Assembly (NCBI GenBank): GCA_023454175.1 | Contig: JAEXRW010000026.1 | Span: forward strand, 1 to 30,698 | Reading direction: 5' to 3' | From: Bacillota bacterium | GTDB taxonomy: Bacteria > Bacillota > Clostridia > Christensenellales > JAEXRW01 | DNA: 30,698 nucleotides | In this document: positions 15,400-23,467 of the stretch, piece by piece | Numbering within the stretch: position 1 is the stretch's first letter | Layout: the number at the start of each line of letters is the position of its first letter | The notes under the pieces: model-generated | Databases searched by the model: none | The model's input: the letters and a program-made list of their open reading frames with translations, nothing else | What the model was told of the DNA's origin: nothing | Program-made: the position numbers and the translations under genes

Positions 15400-15910
15400 T
15401 CAAAATGAAGCAAAAGGAACAGTACAAAACTGACACAATCGGCCAAAACAAAAAACGGGAAGGAGCCGCACCCGGCGCGAGGCGGGACCCCGGCGGCACC
15501 CGACCCGGAGGGGCAGCGGAACGGCAGTAAAATGGACGTGAAGTGTGTCCAAGGCGTGTACTTTCACCGTACACACCTATAAAAGAGCAGGTAAAAGGCA
15601 GGGAAAAACACAGAAAAGCAGGGGTAAAGCATGGAAAAGCAGGGGTAAAGCAGGGGTGCGCAGGGGGAAAACGGGCCAAAACAGCCCTTAAAACTGACAA
15701 GAACGTACAATAGCTGAATACCGCGTGCGCGCACGAAAACTGACAGGAACAGAAAACAACTGACAACAACAATACAGAACAGCAATGATAAAAGCAGCAA
15801 CAAAACGAACTACAGCACGGCAGAACTGAAAGCAACTGACAGCAGCAATACAAAACAGCAATGGGAAAAGCAGAACAGGACAAAACTGAAAGGAGAAGCA
15901 CAACGGGGAG
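15400..15910. other. T-poor, low-complexity non-coding stretch
   Basis: The plus strand is rich in A, C and G and has very little T for about 500 bases. It contains near repeats: aaaagcaggggtaaagca in close succession around 15613-15655, and a 38-base unit at 15760 that recurs 76 bases later at 15836 with few changes. The long minus-strand open frames here are strings of Leu, Cys, Val and Phe and look like composition artefacts. A similar stretch continues at 16190-16280. I see no supported gene. Confidence 0.6.
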
Positions 15911-15933
15911 AAAGTGAAATCAGGCTGCGGGCT

Positions 15934-16125
15934 TCACCCGCCTAGCCAGCGGCTATCGGAATATGCCTTTTTAAAGAAGCGGGTCTTCTGGATGTCTGTG
16001 CGGTGGCACTTCAGGCACCTGGGCGGGTCGCCGGAAAAGCCCCGGCCGGTATACCGCGCCTGCTCTTTTTCGCTGAACGTGAAATCCTCGCCGCAATCAC
16101 TGCAATGGAACGTTTTCTCGGGCAT
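15934..16125 (-). CDS. Zinc-ribbon protein
   Basis: 63 residues. Two CxxC pairs, HCSDC (8, 11) and RCLKC (37, 40), frame FTFSEKEQARYTGRGFSGDPP. This matches the small probable zinc-ribbon family (zf_Tbcl type) with its E-Q-x-x-(F/Y) and G-F motifs, common in Clostridia. Its role is not established; it may bind nucleic acid or protein through the ribbon. The ATG at 16125 has gaggcgg about 11 bases upstream. It is isolated between T-poor non-coding stretches and next to the R-M cassette. Confidence 0.85.
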   Translation of the reverse strand: MPEKTFHCSDCGEDFTFSEKEQARYTGRGFSGDPPRCLKCHRTDIQKTRFFKKAYSDSRWLGG

Positions 16126-16296
16126 GACAAAACCGCCTCAACCAAGCTGTATGTATGATGGTTCCGATGATGGAGAAATATGCACGAATGACAAACGAAC
16201 GGGAATAGGACAGAACTGAATTAGGAAAACAGAGTATAAAAGGAGAAAACGGGATAGCGAAAACTAATAGGAAAATAACTCAAGGTCAAATTATTT

Positions 16297-16716
16297 TTAA
16301 TCTGAACATTTTTCTAGAATTAAATTGATACAGCTTTCTAAATCCTTCAAGACTTGCTTCTCCCAGAAATGGACAGGGACCCAACCCATATCGATAAGTA
16401 AAGCATCGTTCTTTTTGTCTCTATTAATATTCTCCTCTATCTTTTCGATCCAATAAGAGGAATTCGTTTTAAGTTTCTTTTTTCTATTTCCCCAATCGTG
16501 ACCATGCCAGAACTCACCGTCAATAAAAATCGCGACCTTGTATTTAGTAATGGCTATATCTGGAGAACCGGGGAGTTTTCTAAAATTCTTTCTATAACGC
16601 ATTCCACTATGCCAAAGTAGCTTAGCTAATGCAGTTTCTGCCTTTCCACATTTAAGACTAACTTTGGACATGCGTTTTGAAACATCTGGAGTTGTAATAA
16701 ATATTGGGTGCTTCAC
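16297..16716 (-). CDS. vsr: Very short patch repair (Vsr-type) endonuclease
   Basis: 139 residues, standard for Vsr, which nicks DNA at T:G mismatches that arise when 5-methylcytosine deaminates in a methyltransferase target. Matches to the family run in order: MSKVSLKCGKAETALAKLLW, RYRKNF, LPGSPDIAI (catalytic Asp 53), FIDGEFWHGHDW (His 71 and 73), then SYWIEKIEENINRD and MGWVPVHFWE. The GTG start overlaps the TGA of the upstream restriction gene by 4 bases (GTGA), which suggests coupled translation. It is AT-rich like the rest of the cassette. With a cytosine-5 methyltransferase nearby its likely job is to limit C-to-T mutation at methylated sites. Confidence 0.93.
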   Translation of the reverse strand: MKHPIFITTPDVSKRMSKVSLKCGKAETALAKLLWHSGMRYRKNFRKLPGSPDIAITKYKVAIFIDGEFWHGHDWGNRKKKLKTNSSYWIEKIEENINRDKKNDALLIDMGWVPVHFWEKQVLKDLESCINLILEKCSD

Positions 16717-18074
16717 TTTTTTGTGGTACTTGCTTCAATCTGTGACCGAATGTATGTATTGTTTAACCAAAAACATTGCTTAGTCATTTCCTCACCATTA
16801 GGAAGAAAAATTTTATCAGATGCATTCCTTGCATGGGGGCGAACATGCGCTACACTATTCTCGGACTTTTTGGGTAAGTCATTAGACATCCGTCCATTCT
16901 TTTGTTTTAGCGTTACACCTTTAATGACAATATCTTTAGTTCTTTGCCACACGGCTTTAACTTGATCTAAATCTTTTTCAGGCATATTCCAAAATAAAAT
17001 ATTGTCAAATATTAGTTTACCGCAACGGTCATTTCGAAAAATCGTAAATAGAAATTTGGTTGATTCTAAATAATCCTTTAATATAGATGTCTCCCAGTCT
17101 TCTCTTGTCAGGCTTATGAAGTCGAACATAGGAAAGGACATGCTTTCTTTAATACGCCCATCCCGTTCGATCCGTATGGTTTTGGGAACGATATTCGCTT
17201 TTCTAAATTCATCAGTTTCCGATATCCTACCTTTTACACCTAGAATCTTAGCAAGTATCAATTCGTTCAAATTTTTAGCTTTACTTTTTAATGAAAACAT
17301 GCGGACCAATTCGCTTTGCGATTTACCTAGAAAGGGCCTTATTTTAGATATTAAGTATTCTTCGAATCCTTGTTCGCGAAGTTTTTCCGGATCCTTAATT
17401 ATTCTTTCATTTTGCTCTTCACCAAATATATATTTGTTCAGTAATACTGTCATATATGCTTGTTTTAACGAATAAGCCCTTTGTTTTGCAGGAATAGCCG
17501 AAAAAGGTTGTTCACGTACGCTTTCAGCGCTGGTCCCTTTTGTACATGCTGCAAGATACATAGTGTCACCTTCAGTTATCTCATGTGCTTTGCCTGCACG
17601 GACCTTTCCAATTATCTTTTCCCAATCTTGCTCTATAATTGCCAGATCTTCTTCAGGAAATGAAAACAGGATGACTTCATCGATTTTATATTCGCCTTTA
17701 GGTGAATCTTCAATGTGCTCATAAGACATGAGCAACATCGTATTACATTTTATCCAAAAGCTGCTCGTCTTGAAGTTCTTATCATACTCTTTCATGTAAT
17801 CGATAATGTTACATACTAAACGTTCTTTTGCAACTATACCTTTCCGGTTACGCACATAAGGTGTGACTTTCAATTCAACACCCGCCTCTTCAAAGTCAGG
17901 CCTTGATTCGTTATTGACTTTTAATCCAAACCAACTCTCTTCGATCACATTTCCTATAGCACCTTTTCCAGTTGCCAAGCGTCCAGTCTCATCAAGCCCC
18001 TTGAATGGGATCCCTATTACTTGACGTCCTCTCGACAATACTTCTTCTTTTGAATGATAAAACCGTTCTGCCAT
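16713..18074 (-). CDS. Sau3AI/MutH-type type II restriction endonuclease
   Basis: 453 residues, similar in size to Sau3AI, which has two MutH-like folds and cuts GATC. The N-terminal domain has FKGLDETGRLATGKGAIGN, EESWFGLKVN and the PD-(D/E)xK active site, Asp 60 in RPDFEEAG and E67-x-K69 in GVELKVT. KERLVCNIIDYM and TSSFWIKCN are also family features. The C-terminal half (about 250-400) should be the second, non-catalytic MutH-like domain for DNA binding. GATC specificity is inferred from the family, not shown here. The ATG at 18074 follows tggagctgagga. It is divergent from the methyltransferase, overlaps vsr by 4 bases, and is far more AT-rich than its surroundings. Confidence 0.92.
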   Translation of the reverse strand: MAERFYHSKEEVLSRGRQVIGIPFKGLDETGRLATGKGAIGNVIEESWFGLKVNNESRPDFEEAGVELKVTPYVRNRKGIVAKERLVCNIIDYMKEYDKNFKTSSFWIKCNTMLLMSYEHIEDSPKGEYKIDEVILFSFPEEDLAIIEQDWEKIIGKVRAGKAHEITEGDTMYLAACTKGTSAESVREQPFSAIPAKQRAYSLKQAYMTVLLNKYIFGEEQNERIIKDPEKLREQGFEEYLISKIRPFLGKSQSELVRMFSLKSKAKNLNELILAKILGVKGRISETDEFRKANIVPKTIRIERDGRIKESMSFPMFDFISLTREDWETSILKDYLESTKFLFTIFRNDRCGKLIFDNILFWNMPEKDLDQVKAVWQRTKDIVIKGVTLKQKNGRMSNDLPKKSENSVAHVRPHARNASDKIFLPNGEEMTKQCFWLNNTYIRSQIEASTTKK

Positions 18075-18256
18075 TTCCTCAGCTCCAATATTTATAATTT
18101 ATAAACCCATCCAAAATATCATTATTTGCTATACTATCTATAGTGGTATGGTTTTTATAATAAGTGTTCATATGCAAAATCACTGAAAAAGTTATGGTTA
18201 TTAGGAAATTCTCGAATGATTTAATACTTCTATATAAAATAGATAGTAATTTATTG

Positions 18257-18285
18257 TTGATCTTTTCCATTATATATGTTATGAT
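18257..18285 (+). promoter_or_regulatory. Predicted methyltransferase promoter with GATC in the -35 box
   Basis: TTGATC (18257-18262) and TATGAT (18280-18285) are separated by 17 bases, 74 bases before the methyltransferase ATG. The -35 box itself contains GATC, the presumed target of this R-M system, and I find no other GATC between the two divergent start codons (18075-18359). The remainder of this AT-rich 285-base gap shows no convincing gene. Confidence 0.5.
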
Positions 18286-18359
18286 TCAAGTAGCAGTTGC
18301 TTGTTTCTTTATCAAACATTATGATGATAATATCACAATTTAGGCGGGTTGGGTATAAC

Positions 18360-19685
18360 ATGAGCGATCCAATTAGAGTTGTAGAATTGTTTGCTGGGAT
18401 AGGTGGATTTCGGTATGGTCTAGAGCAAAGTTCTCCCCGATACAAAACTATTTGGGCGAATCAATGGGAACCCGGAAAAGTCAAACAATTCGCTTTTGAC
18501 TGCTACGTTGCGCATTTTGGAGATAGCCCAAACCATGTAAACGAAGATATTGCAAAAGTAACATATAAGGTACCGGAACATGATTTATTGGTCGGTGGTT
18601 TCCCTTGTCAGGATTATTCTGTAGCTCGTACTGGTGCAAAAGGCATAGAAGGCAAAAAAGGTGTTCTTTGGTGGGAAATCAATGCCATTATTGACTTTCA
18701 AAAGCCTAAATACGTGCTACTAGAAAATGTGGATCGTTTAGTTAAATCACCTGGGAGCCAAAGAGGAAGAGACTTGGGCATTATTTTACGTTGTTTGTAT
18801 GACTTAGGTTATTCTGTGGAATGGCGTATAATCAATGCAGCTGATTATGGGAACGCTCAAAGGCGTAGACGTACTTTCATATTCGCTTTTAGAAAGGATC
18901 TATCCATTCATAAGGAACTAGAGACTATTTACGAAAAAAAAGCTGAAAGAGGTCTCTTCGAATGGGTCACAAGCAAAGGGTTTTTTGCTCCTTCTTTCCC
19001 TGTAGTAATACAACATCATAATTATAAAAAGAGTATCAAAACTATAACGCCTTCTATATATCCTGATCTTGCTTCTATTTCATCAAAATTTAAAGCTGCG
19101 TTTTATAATAGCGGCGTCATGATAAACGGGAATATATATTCTGAAGAACTTTGCCCATTTGAATCAAATGCAAAAACTTTAAAAAGTGTCCGATTAACGA
19201 CACCAGTTGATCAACACTATTTTTTAGATGGTGATTTAAAAAAATGGCAGTATTTAAAAGGCCCCAAACGCATAAACAGAATTAGGCCAAATGGCGAGCC
19301 CTACGTTTTTAGTGAAGGCGGGATGTGTTTCCCAGATAATTTAGATTTGCCATCCAGAACAATGCTTACAAGTGAATCTAGTGTGAATCGCAGTACTCAT
19401 GTCATCAAAGATCATGTAACGGGAAAACTCAGATTGCTGACGCCAATAGAATGCGAAAAATTGGATGGCTTTCCTGATGATTGGACAAATACCGGTATGC
19501 CAGAAAAGTTTAGATATTTCGTTTTAGGTAACGCATTAGTTGTACCATTAATCACATGTATGGGTAATAGACTATTAAATATAATTGATAATGAGATGCT
19601 AATAGAAGGCAAAAAAGCTATATACCCAATTGACGGTGACAAACAATCGGAGGTCTTGCTACAATATCAGGCTGACAAGGTATAA
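18360..19685 (+). CDS. DNA cytosine-5 methyltransferase (type II R-M)
   Basis: 441 residues. The cytosine-5 methyltransferase motifs are all in order: I, ELFAGIGGFR (9-18); IV, GGFPCQDYS with catalytic Cys 83; VI, LLENVDRL (121-128); VIII, NAQRRRRTFIFAF; then a variable target-recognition region (about 200-340); IX, RLLTPIECEKLDGFPDDW; and X, FVLGNALVVPL. It should methylate cytosine in the site cut by the neighbouring Sau3AI-type enzyme, probably GATC. The frame is open from a TTG at 18297, but the ATG at 18360 gives the normal N-terminus; the upstream ggcgggttggg is only a fair ribosome site. It is AT-rich and part of the transferred cassette. Confidence 0.95.
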   Translation: MSDPIRVVELFAGIGGFRYGLEQSSPRYKTIWANQWEPGKVKQFAFDCYVAHFGDSPNHVNEDIAKVTYKVPEHDLLVGGFPCQDYSVARTGAKGIEGKKGVLWWEINAIIDFQKPKYVLLENVDRLVKSPGSQRGRDLGIILRCLYDLGYSVEWRIINAADYGNAQRRRRTFIFAFRKDLSIHKELETIYEKKAERGLFEWVTSKGFFAPSFPVVIQHHNYKKSIKTITPSIYPDLASISSKFKAAFYNSGVMINGNIYSEELCPFESNAKTLKSVRLTTPVDQHYFLDGDLKKWQYLKGPKRINRIRPNGEPYVFSEGGMCFPDNLDLPSRTMLTSESSVNRSTHVIKDHVTGKLRLLTPIECEKLDGFPDDWTNTGMPEKFRYFVLGNALVVPLITCMGNRLLNIIDNEMLIEGKKAIYPIDGDKQSEVLLQYQADKV

Positions 19686-19728
19686 GTATTTCTTTGTACA
19701 ACGTTGAAAACCGAATGTTTAGATTTAT

Positions 19729-19765
19729 AAAAAGGGACAGCCTCTTACTAGAGCTGTCCCCTGCT
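19729..19765. terminator. Bidirectional terminator between methyltransferase and gyrA
   Basis: The perfect 8-bp stem gggacagc (19734-19741) / gctgtccc (19753-19760) is followed on the minus strand by TTTTT and on the plus strand by a T-rich segment. It serves convergent gyrA and probably the methyltransferase. Confidence 0.85.
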
Positions 19766-19786
19766 ATTTATTATTTCTTTACTCTA

Positions 19787-22279
19787 TCAGCCTTCGCCCT
19801 GTTCCCCCTGTGTCTCGCCAGCCTCTGCAGTTTCAACAACCTCTGTTTCAGCCTCCGCCGGGTCCTTGTCAACCACCGCGATGCAGGCCACGCGCATCTC
19901 CTCCTCCACACGCATGAGCCGTACGCCCTGCGTATTACGCCCGATGGAACTGATCTCGGAGACATCCATGCGGATGACGGTCCCGCCATCATTTATGAGG
20001 ATGATATCATCCTCCGCCGTAACCATCTTCAGCCCCGCGAGCGGCCCGGTCTTATCCGTGACATTCAGCGTGAGGACGCCTTTGCCGTCCCTATGCTGGC
20101 GCGGGTAATCCTCCACGGGGGTGCGCTTGCCGTAGCCGTTTTCACTGATGACGAGCACATGGGTGCCCGCCGTGGTGGTATCCATATCTATCACCGCGTC
20201 GCCTGCCTCCAGCTTCACGCCGCGCACACCCATGGCCGTGCGGCCCATGGGACGGATCTCATCCTCGGGGAAGACGATGGACATGCCGCTGCGCGTGCCG
20301 ATGATGATATCCTCGTGGCCCGAGGTCTGGCGGACGGAGATGAGCTCATCCCCTTCGCGCAGCTCCAGCGCGATGAGCCCGGTGGTGCGGATATTGGCGT
20401 ACTCCTCGACGGGCGTCTTTTTCACCACGCCGTTTTTGGTAGCCATGGTGAGGAAACGGCCCTCCTCGGCAGCCGGGAAGGCGGCGGTCACCTTTTCCCC
20501 GCCCTGCAATTGCAGGAGGTTCACGATGGCCATGCCCTTGGCGGTGCGGCCGGACTCGGGTATCTCATAGCATTTGAGGCGGAAGACCCGCCCAAAATTC
20601 GTAAAGAACAAGATGTGCGCGTGGGTGGAGGCGATGAAGATATTCTCCACGAAATCCTCCTCGCGCGTGGTCAGGCCCGTGACGCCCTTGCCCCCGCGGC
20701 GCTGGCTGCGGTAGGTGCTGGACGCCAGGCGCTTGATGTAGCCGAAATGCGTGAGGGTGACGGCCATCTCCTCTTCCTGGATGAGCTCATCCATATCGAT
20801 CTCATCGTCCAGGATCATGCTGATCTCGGTGCGGCGCTCGTCGGCGTATTTCCGTTTCACCTCGAGCAGCTCAGTGCGGATGATGGACATCAGCAGCGAT
20901 TCGTCCTCCAGGATGCGCGTGAGGTACGCGATCTGCTCCATGAGGGATCGGTATTCCTCCTGGATCTTATCGCGCTCCAGGCCCGTCAGGCGCTGCAGAC
21001 GCATGTCCAGGATGGCCTGGGACTGCTTTTCGGAGAGGCCGAAACGCTCCATGAGGCCCAGCTTGGCGGAACCCACGTCCGGGGAGGCCTTGATGAGGGC
21101 GATGACCTCGTCGATATTATCCAGGGCTATTATCAGGCCTTCCAAAATGTGCGCGCGTGCTTTGGCCTTTTCCAGCTCAAAGCGCGTGCGGCGGGTGACG
21201 ACGTCCTTCTGGTGGTTGATATAATGCGACAATATCTGCTGCAGGTCCAATACTTTGGGTTCGCCGTCCACCAGCGCGATCTGGATGACGCCGAAGGTCT
21301 CCTGCATCTGCGTATGTTTATAGAGGTAATTCAACACGACGCTGGCGTTGACATCCTTTTTCAGCTCGATGACGACGCGCATGCCGCTGCGGTCGGATTC
21401 ATCCCGCAGGTCCGATATGCCTTCCAGCCGCTTTTCGTGCACCAGCTCCGCAATCTTTTCCACCAGCCGGGCTTTATTGACCTGGTAGGGGATCTCGGTG
21501 ACGATGATGCGGGCTCTATTTGGCGTGAACTGCTCGATCTCGGCGCGGGCGCGCATGACGATGCGGCCGCGGCCTGTACGGTACGCCGCGCGGATGCCCG
21601 ACACGCCCGCGATGATGGCCCCCGTGGGGAAGTCGGGGCCGGGCATGACCTCCATGAGGGCGTCGAGGTCCACCTGGGGGTTATCGATCATCAGGACGCA
21701 GGCATCAATGGCCTCGCCGAGGTTATGCGGGGGGATATTCGTCGCCATGCCGACGGCGATGCCGCCCGAGCCGTTCACCAAAAGATTGGGGAAGCGGCTG
21801 GGGAGGACCGAGGGCTGCATGAGGGTATTATCGAAATTGGGATAGAAATCCACGGTTTCTTTTTCGATATCGGCCAGCATTTCCGTAGCCAGCTTGGACA
21901 AACGGGCTTCGGTATAACGCATGGCAGCCGCGCCGTCGCCATCGATGGAGCCGAAGTTCCCGTGGCCGTCCACCAGGGTGTAGCGGATACTGAAATCCTG
22001 CGCCATGCGGACCATGCTATCGTACACCGCGGAGTCGCCGTGGGGGTGGTATTTACCCAGCACGTCGCCCACGATACGCACGCTCTTGCGGTGGGGTTTA
22101 TCGGGCTGCAAACCCAGCTCCTGCATGGAGTACAGCGTGCGGCGGTGCACAGGCTTTAGGCCGTCCCGCACATCGGGCAGGGCTCTATTTATGATGACCG
22201 CCATGGCGTAGGAAATGAAGGAGGTCTTCATCTCCTCCTCGATATCGATGGGCAAAAGCTTTTTGCTGATGACGTCCAA
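19787..22279 (-). CDS. gyrA: DNA gyrase subunit A
   Basis: Breakage-reunion subunit of the A2B2 type II topoisomerase that adds negative supercoils. 830 residues. The active-site Tyr is 122 (AAMRYTE), the same number as in E. coli. The quinolone-resistance region reads HPHGDSAVYDSM with Ser 83 and Asp 87, the wild-type (susceptible) residues. The C-terminal beta-pinwheel domain contains the GyrA box QRRGGKGV, which marks a true gyrase rather than ParC, and the tail is short and acidic (EAGETQGEQGEG). The start is TTG at 22279, 6 bases after gaggtg; no in-frame ATG fits the conserved N-terminus. It is separated from gyrB by two small genes and a repeat-filled gap. Confidence 0.98.
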   Translation of the reverse strand: MDVISKKLLPIDIEEEMKTSFISYAMAVIINRALPDVRDGLKPVHRRTLYSMQELGLQPDKPHRKSVRIVGDVLGKYHPHGDSAVYDSMVRMAQDFSIRYTLVDGHGNFGSIDGDGAAAMRYTEARLSKLATEMLADIEKETVDFYPNFDNTLMQPSVLPSRFPNLLVNGSGGIAVGMATNIPPHNLGEAIDACVLMIDNPQVDLDALMEVMPGPDFPTGAIIAGVSGIRAAYRTGRGRIVMRARAEIEQFTPNRARIIVTEIPYQVNKARLVEKIAELVHEKRLEGISDLRDESDRSGMRVVIELKKDVNASVVLNYLYKHTQMQETFGVIQIALVDGEPKVLDLQQILSHYINHQKDVVTRRTRFELEKAKARAHILEGLIIALDNIDEVIALIKASPDVGSAKLGLMERFGLSEKQSQAILDMRLQRLTGLERDKIQEEYRSLMEQIAYLTRILEDESLLMSIIRTELLEVKRKYADERRTEISMILDDEIDMDELIQEEEMAVTLTHFGYIKRLASSTYRSQRRGGKGVTGLTTREEDFVENIFIASTHAHILFFTNFGRVFRLKCYEIPESGRTAKGMAIVNLLQLQGGEKVTAAFPAAEEGRFLTMATKNGVVKKTPVEEYANIRTTGLIALELREGDELISVRQTSGHEDIIIGTRSGMSIVFPEDEIRPMGRTAMGVRGVKLEAGDAVIDMDTTTAGTHVLVISENGYGKRTPVEDYPRQHRDGKGVLTLNVTDKTGPLAGLKMVTAEDDIILINDGGTVIRMDVSEISSIGRNTQGVRLMRVEEEMRVACIAVVDKDPAEAETEVVETAEAGETQGEQGEG

Positions 22280-22340
22280 CTATTTCACCTCGAATAAATC
22301 TATTTAAACTTTTTACTTTCTTTTTTATGTCGACCCGGTC

Positions 22341-22437
22341 TAACCCCTCAGTCCCTTCTAACAGCTACCTATTAGGGGCGCTACACCGGGAAAACCCCTC
22401 AGATGCCTTCGGCATCAGCTCCCCTAATAGGGGAGCC
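22341..22437. repeat. Hairpin repeat family B, one degenerate and one intact copy
   Basis: A degenerate copy (22341-22380) and an intact one (22393-22437) share the frame aacccctcag ... cagctcccctaataggggagc. The intact copy has a variable hairpin gatgcc/ggcatc followed by a conserved hairpin gctcccctaataggggagc. A third copy is at 25950-26005. They fill much of the 310-base gap upstream of gyrA. Confidence 0.8.
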
Positions 22438-22494
22438 ATGCCGAGAAGGTGTTTGCTGCGGAACACCGAGCGGGTTGCAACGGATCACGGGTCT

Positions 22495-22533
22495 GCGGGC
22501 AGCTGTGGGCAGCTGCCCCTACGGTACAGTTCA
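22495..22533. repeat. Hairpin repeat family E, copy 1
   Basis: The hairpin gggcagct-gtgggc-agctgccc is followed by cctacggtacagttca. A second copy with a changed but still paired stem is at 28804-28840. The ending ccctacgg is also shared with the hairpins inside the tandem duplication upstream of recF. Confidence 0.7.
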
Positions 22534-22589
22534 CGCTGCTGATGTACATGGAGCACTGTTCATCCTTGCAAAGACGTAAACGTGACTTG

Positions 22590-23072
22590 TCAAGGTCGCC
22601 TTCCTGTCAACGGTTTTTCAAAGCGGCTGAGCACGATGCCTTCCTTCGCAGTAATATCCCCAAGGTATTCAAACCCGCATTTCCGGTACAGCTGCACGGC
22701 CGGTTCGTTGCGCTTGCCGGTGGAAACGAGCATCCTTTCCACGTTGTCAGCCGATTCCTCGAGATACGCCAGCAATGCTCTCCCGATCCCCCTGCGCAGG
22801 TAGTCCGGATGCACCGCAAGCCGGTGGATATCCAGGACCCCGCCTTCCGCCTTGTACGAAACCATGCCGGCCAATTCACTGCATTCGAAGCAGCCGATGA
22901 ACGTTTCCCCGCAGGACTGCAGGGCTTCTGCTGTATCCTGCAAGGGCGGGATATCGTACGACCCGATCAGCTCCGCTTCCAAGGGGTAGCTCGCCTGCTG
23001 CAGCGCAAGAACCGCGGCTGCAGTATCCCTCCGGTTGACGTCCAGCGGCCTGATCTCCATGCCCACTGCCAT
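22590..23072 (-). CDS. GNAT family N-acetyltransferase
   Basis: 160 residues with a GNAT acetyl-CoA-binding fold. The pyrophosphate loop is RRGIGRA within VHPDYLRRGIGRALLAYLEE, followed by the C-terminal KRNEPAVQLYRKCGFEYLGD, the usual strand-helix around the acyl site. The family transfers an acetyl group to amines of small molecules or protein N-termini; the substrate is unknown. The ATG overlaps the stop codon of the upstream Dabb gene by one base (TGATG), so they are a translationally coupled pair. An in-frame ATG four codons later (MEIRPL) is an alternative start. The pair lies between gyrB and gyrA, which are adjacent in most Bacillota. Confidence 0.88.
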   Translation of the reverse strand: MAVGMEIRPLDVNRRDTAAAVLALQQASYPLEAELIGSYDIPPLQDTAEALQSCGETFIGCFECSELAGMVSYKAEGGVLDIHRLAVHPDYLRRGIGRALLAYLEESADNVERMLVSTGKRNEPAVQLYRKCGFEYLGDITAKEGIVLSRFEKPLTGRRP

Positions 23073-23377
23073 CAGTCCATGACGTAGTCCGCCATGGCGC
23101 GGCCCTCGCGTACGGATGCGACGAACGCGGCGGCTTCCCGGTGCGCGGGATGTTCGATATAACGCTTCAGCGCGGCCTCATCGGCGAACTCGGACACCAG
23201 GACAGCATCGAACGCCGTGGGGTCGCTGGAGATATTCACGCCGACCTCGATCTTCAATATCTCCGGGATCTTTGCCGGGAGGGCCAGCAGCTTTTCTTTG
23301 ATCAGCTGCGCGTTCTCCGCCTTGCTTTTCCCCTCGGCCTGCTCTTTGAGTTTCCACATCACGATGTGCTTTATCAT
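23072..23377 (-). CDS. Dabb (stress-response A/B barrel) domain protein
   Basis: 101 residues covering a single dimeric alpha+beta barrel domain. The family marks are the N-terminal MIKHIVMWKLKE, GVNISSDPTAFDAVLVSEFAD in the middle and YIEHPAHREAAAFV near the end. Family members include plant stress proteins and small enzymes of polyketide metabolism; the bacterial ones are mostly uncharacterised. The ATG is at 23377, with a weak upstream site (gaggtatt). It is the first gene of a pair with the GNAT gene, 91 bases after gyrB. Confidence 0.9.
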   Translation of the reverse strand: MIKHIVMWKLKEQAEGKSKAENAQLIKEKLLALPAKIPEILKIEVGVNISSDPTAFDAVLVSEFADEAALKRYIEHPAHREAAAFVASVREGRAMADYVMD

Positions 23378-23397
23378 TCGTAATACCTCATTCTATT

Positions 23398-23450
23398 GAG
23401 GGCGCCGCCCTCAAACTCCCGCTTCTTTTCTTGAAGAAAAGAAGCAAAAG
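23398..23450. repeat. Double-hairpin repeat after gyrB (family G)
   Basis: The palindrome gagggcgccgccctc (23398-23412) is followed by the hairpin gcttcttttctt-g-aagaaaagaagc. The whole unit looks like a dispersed repeat of Clostridia rather than a classic terminator, since no T run follows on the minus strand. A further inverted repeat (aaccttgat ... atcaaaggtt) spans the gyrB stop codon. Confidence 0.6.
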
Positions 23451-23467
23451 ACTTCTAACCTTTGATA

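Noticed and set aside
15335..15901. Long minus-strand frame rich in Leu, Cys, Val and Phe, with two overlapping relatives
   Set aside because: The composition is the complement of a T-poor repeat; there is no domain, no ribosome site and no family pattern.
18079..18270. Short minus-strand frame in the R-M intergenic region, possible C (controller) protein
   Set aside because: The peptide has no helix-turn-helix pattern and the region is simply AT-rich; no ribosome site.
19694..22159. Very long plus-strand frame (821 codons) antisense to gyrA
   Set aside because: It is a shadow of gyrA codon structure in a GC-rich gene; the antisense peptide is rich in His, Asp and Ala with no recognisable domain.
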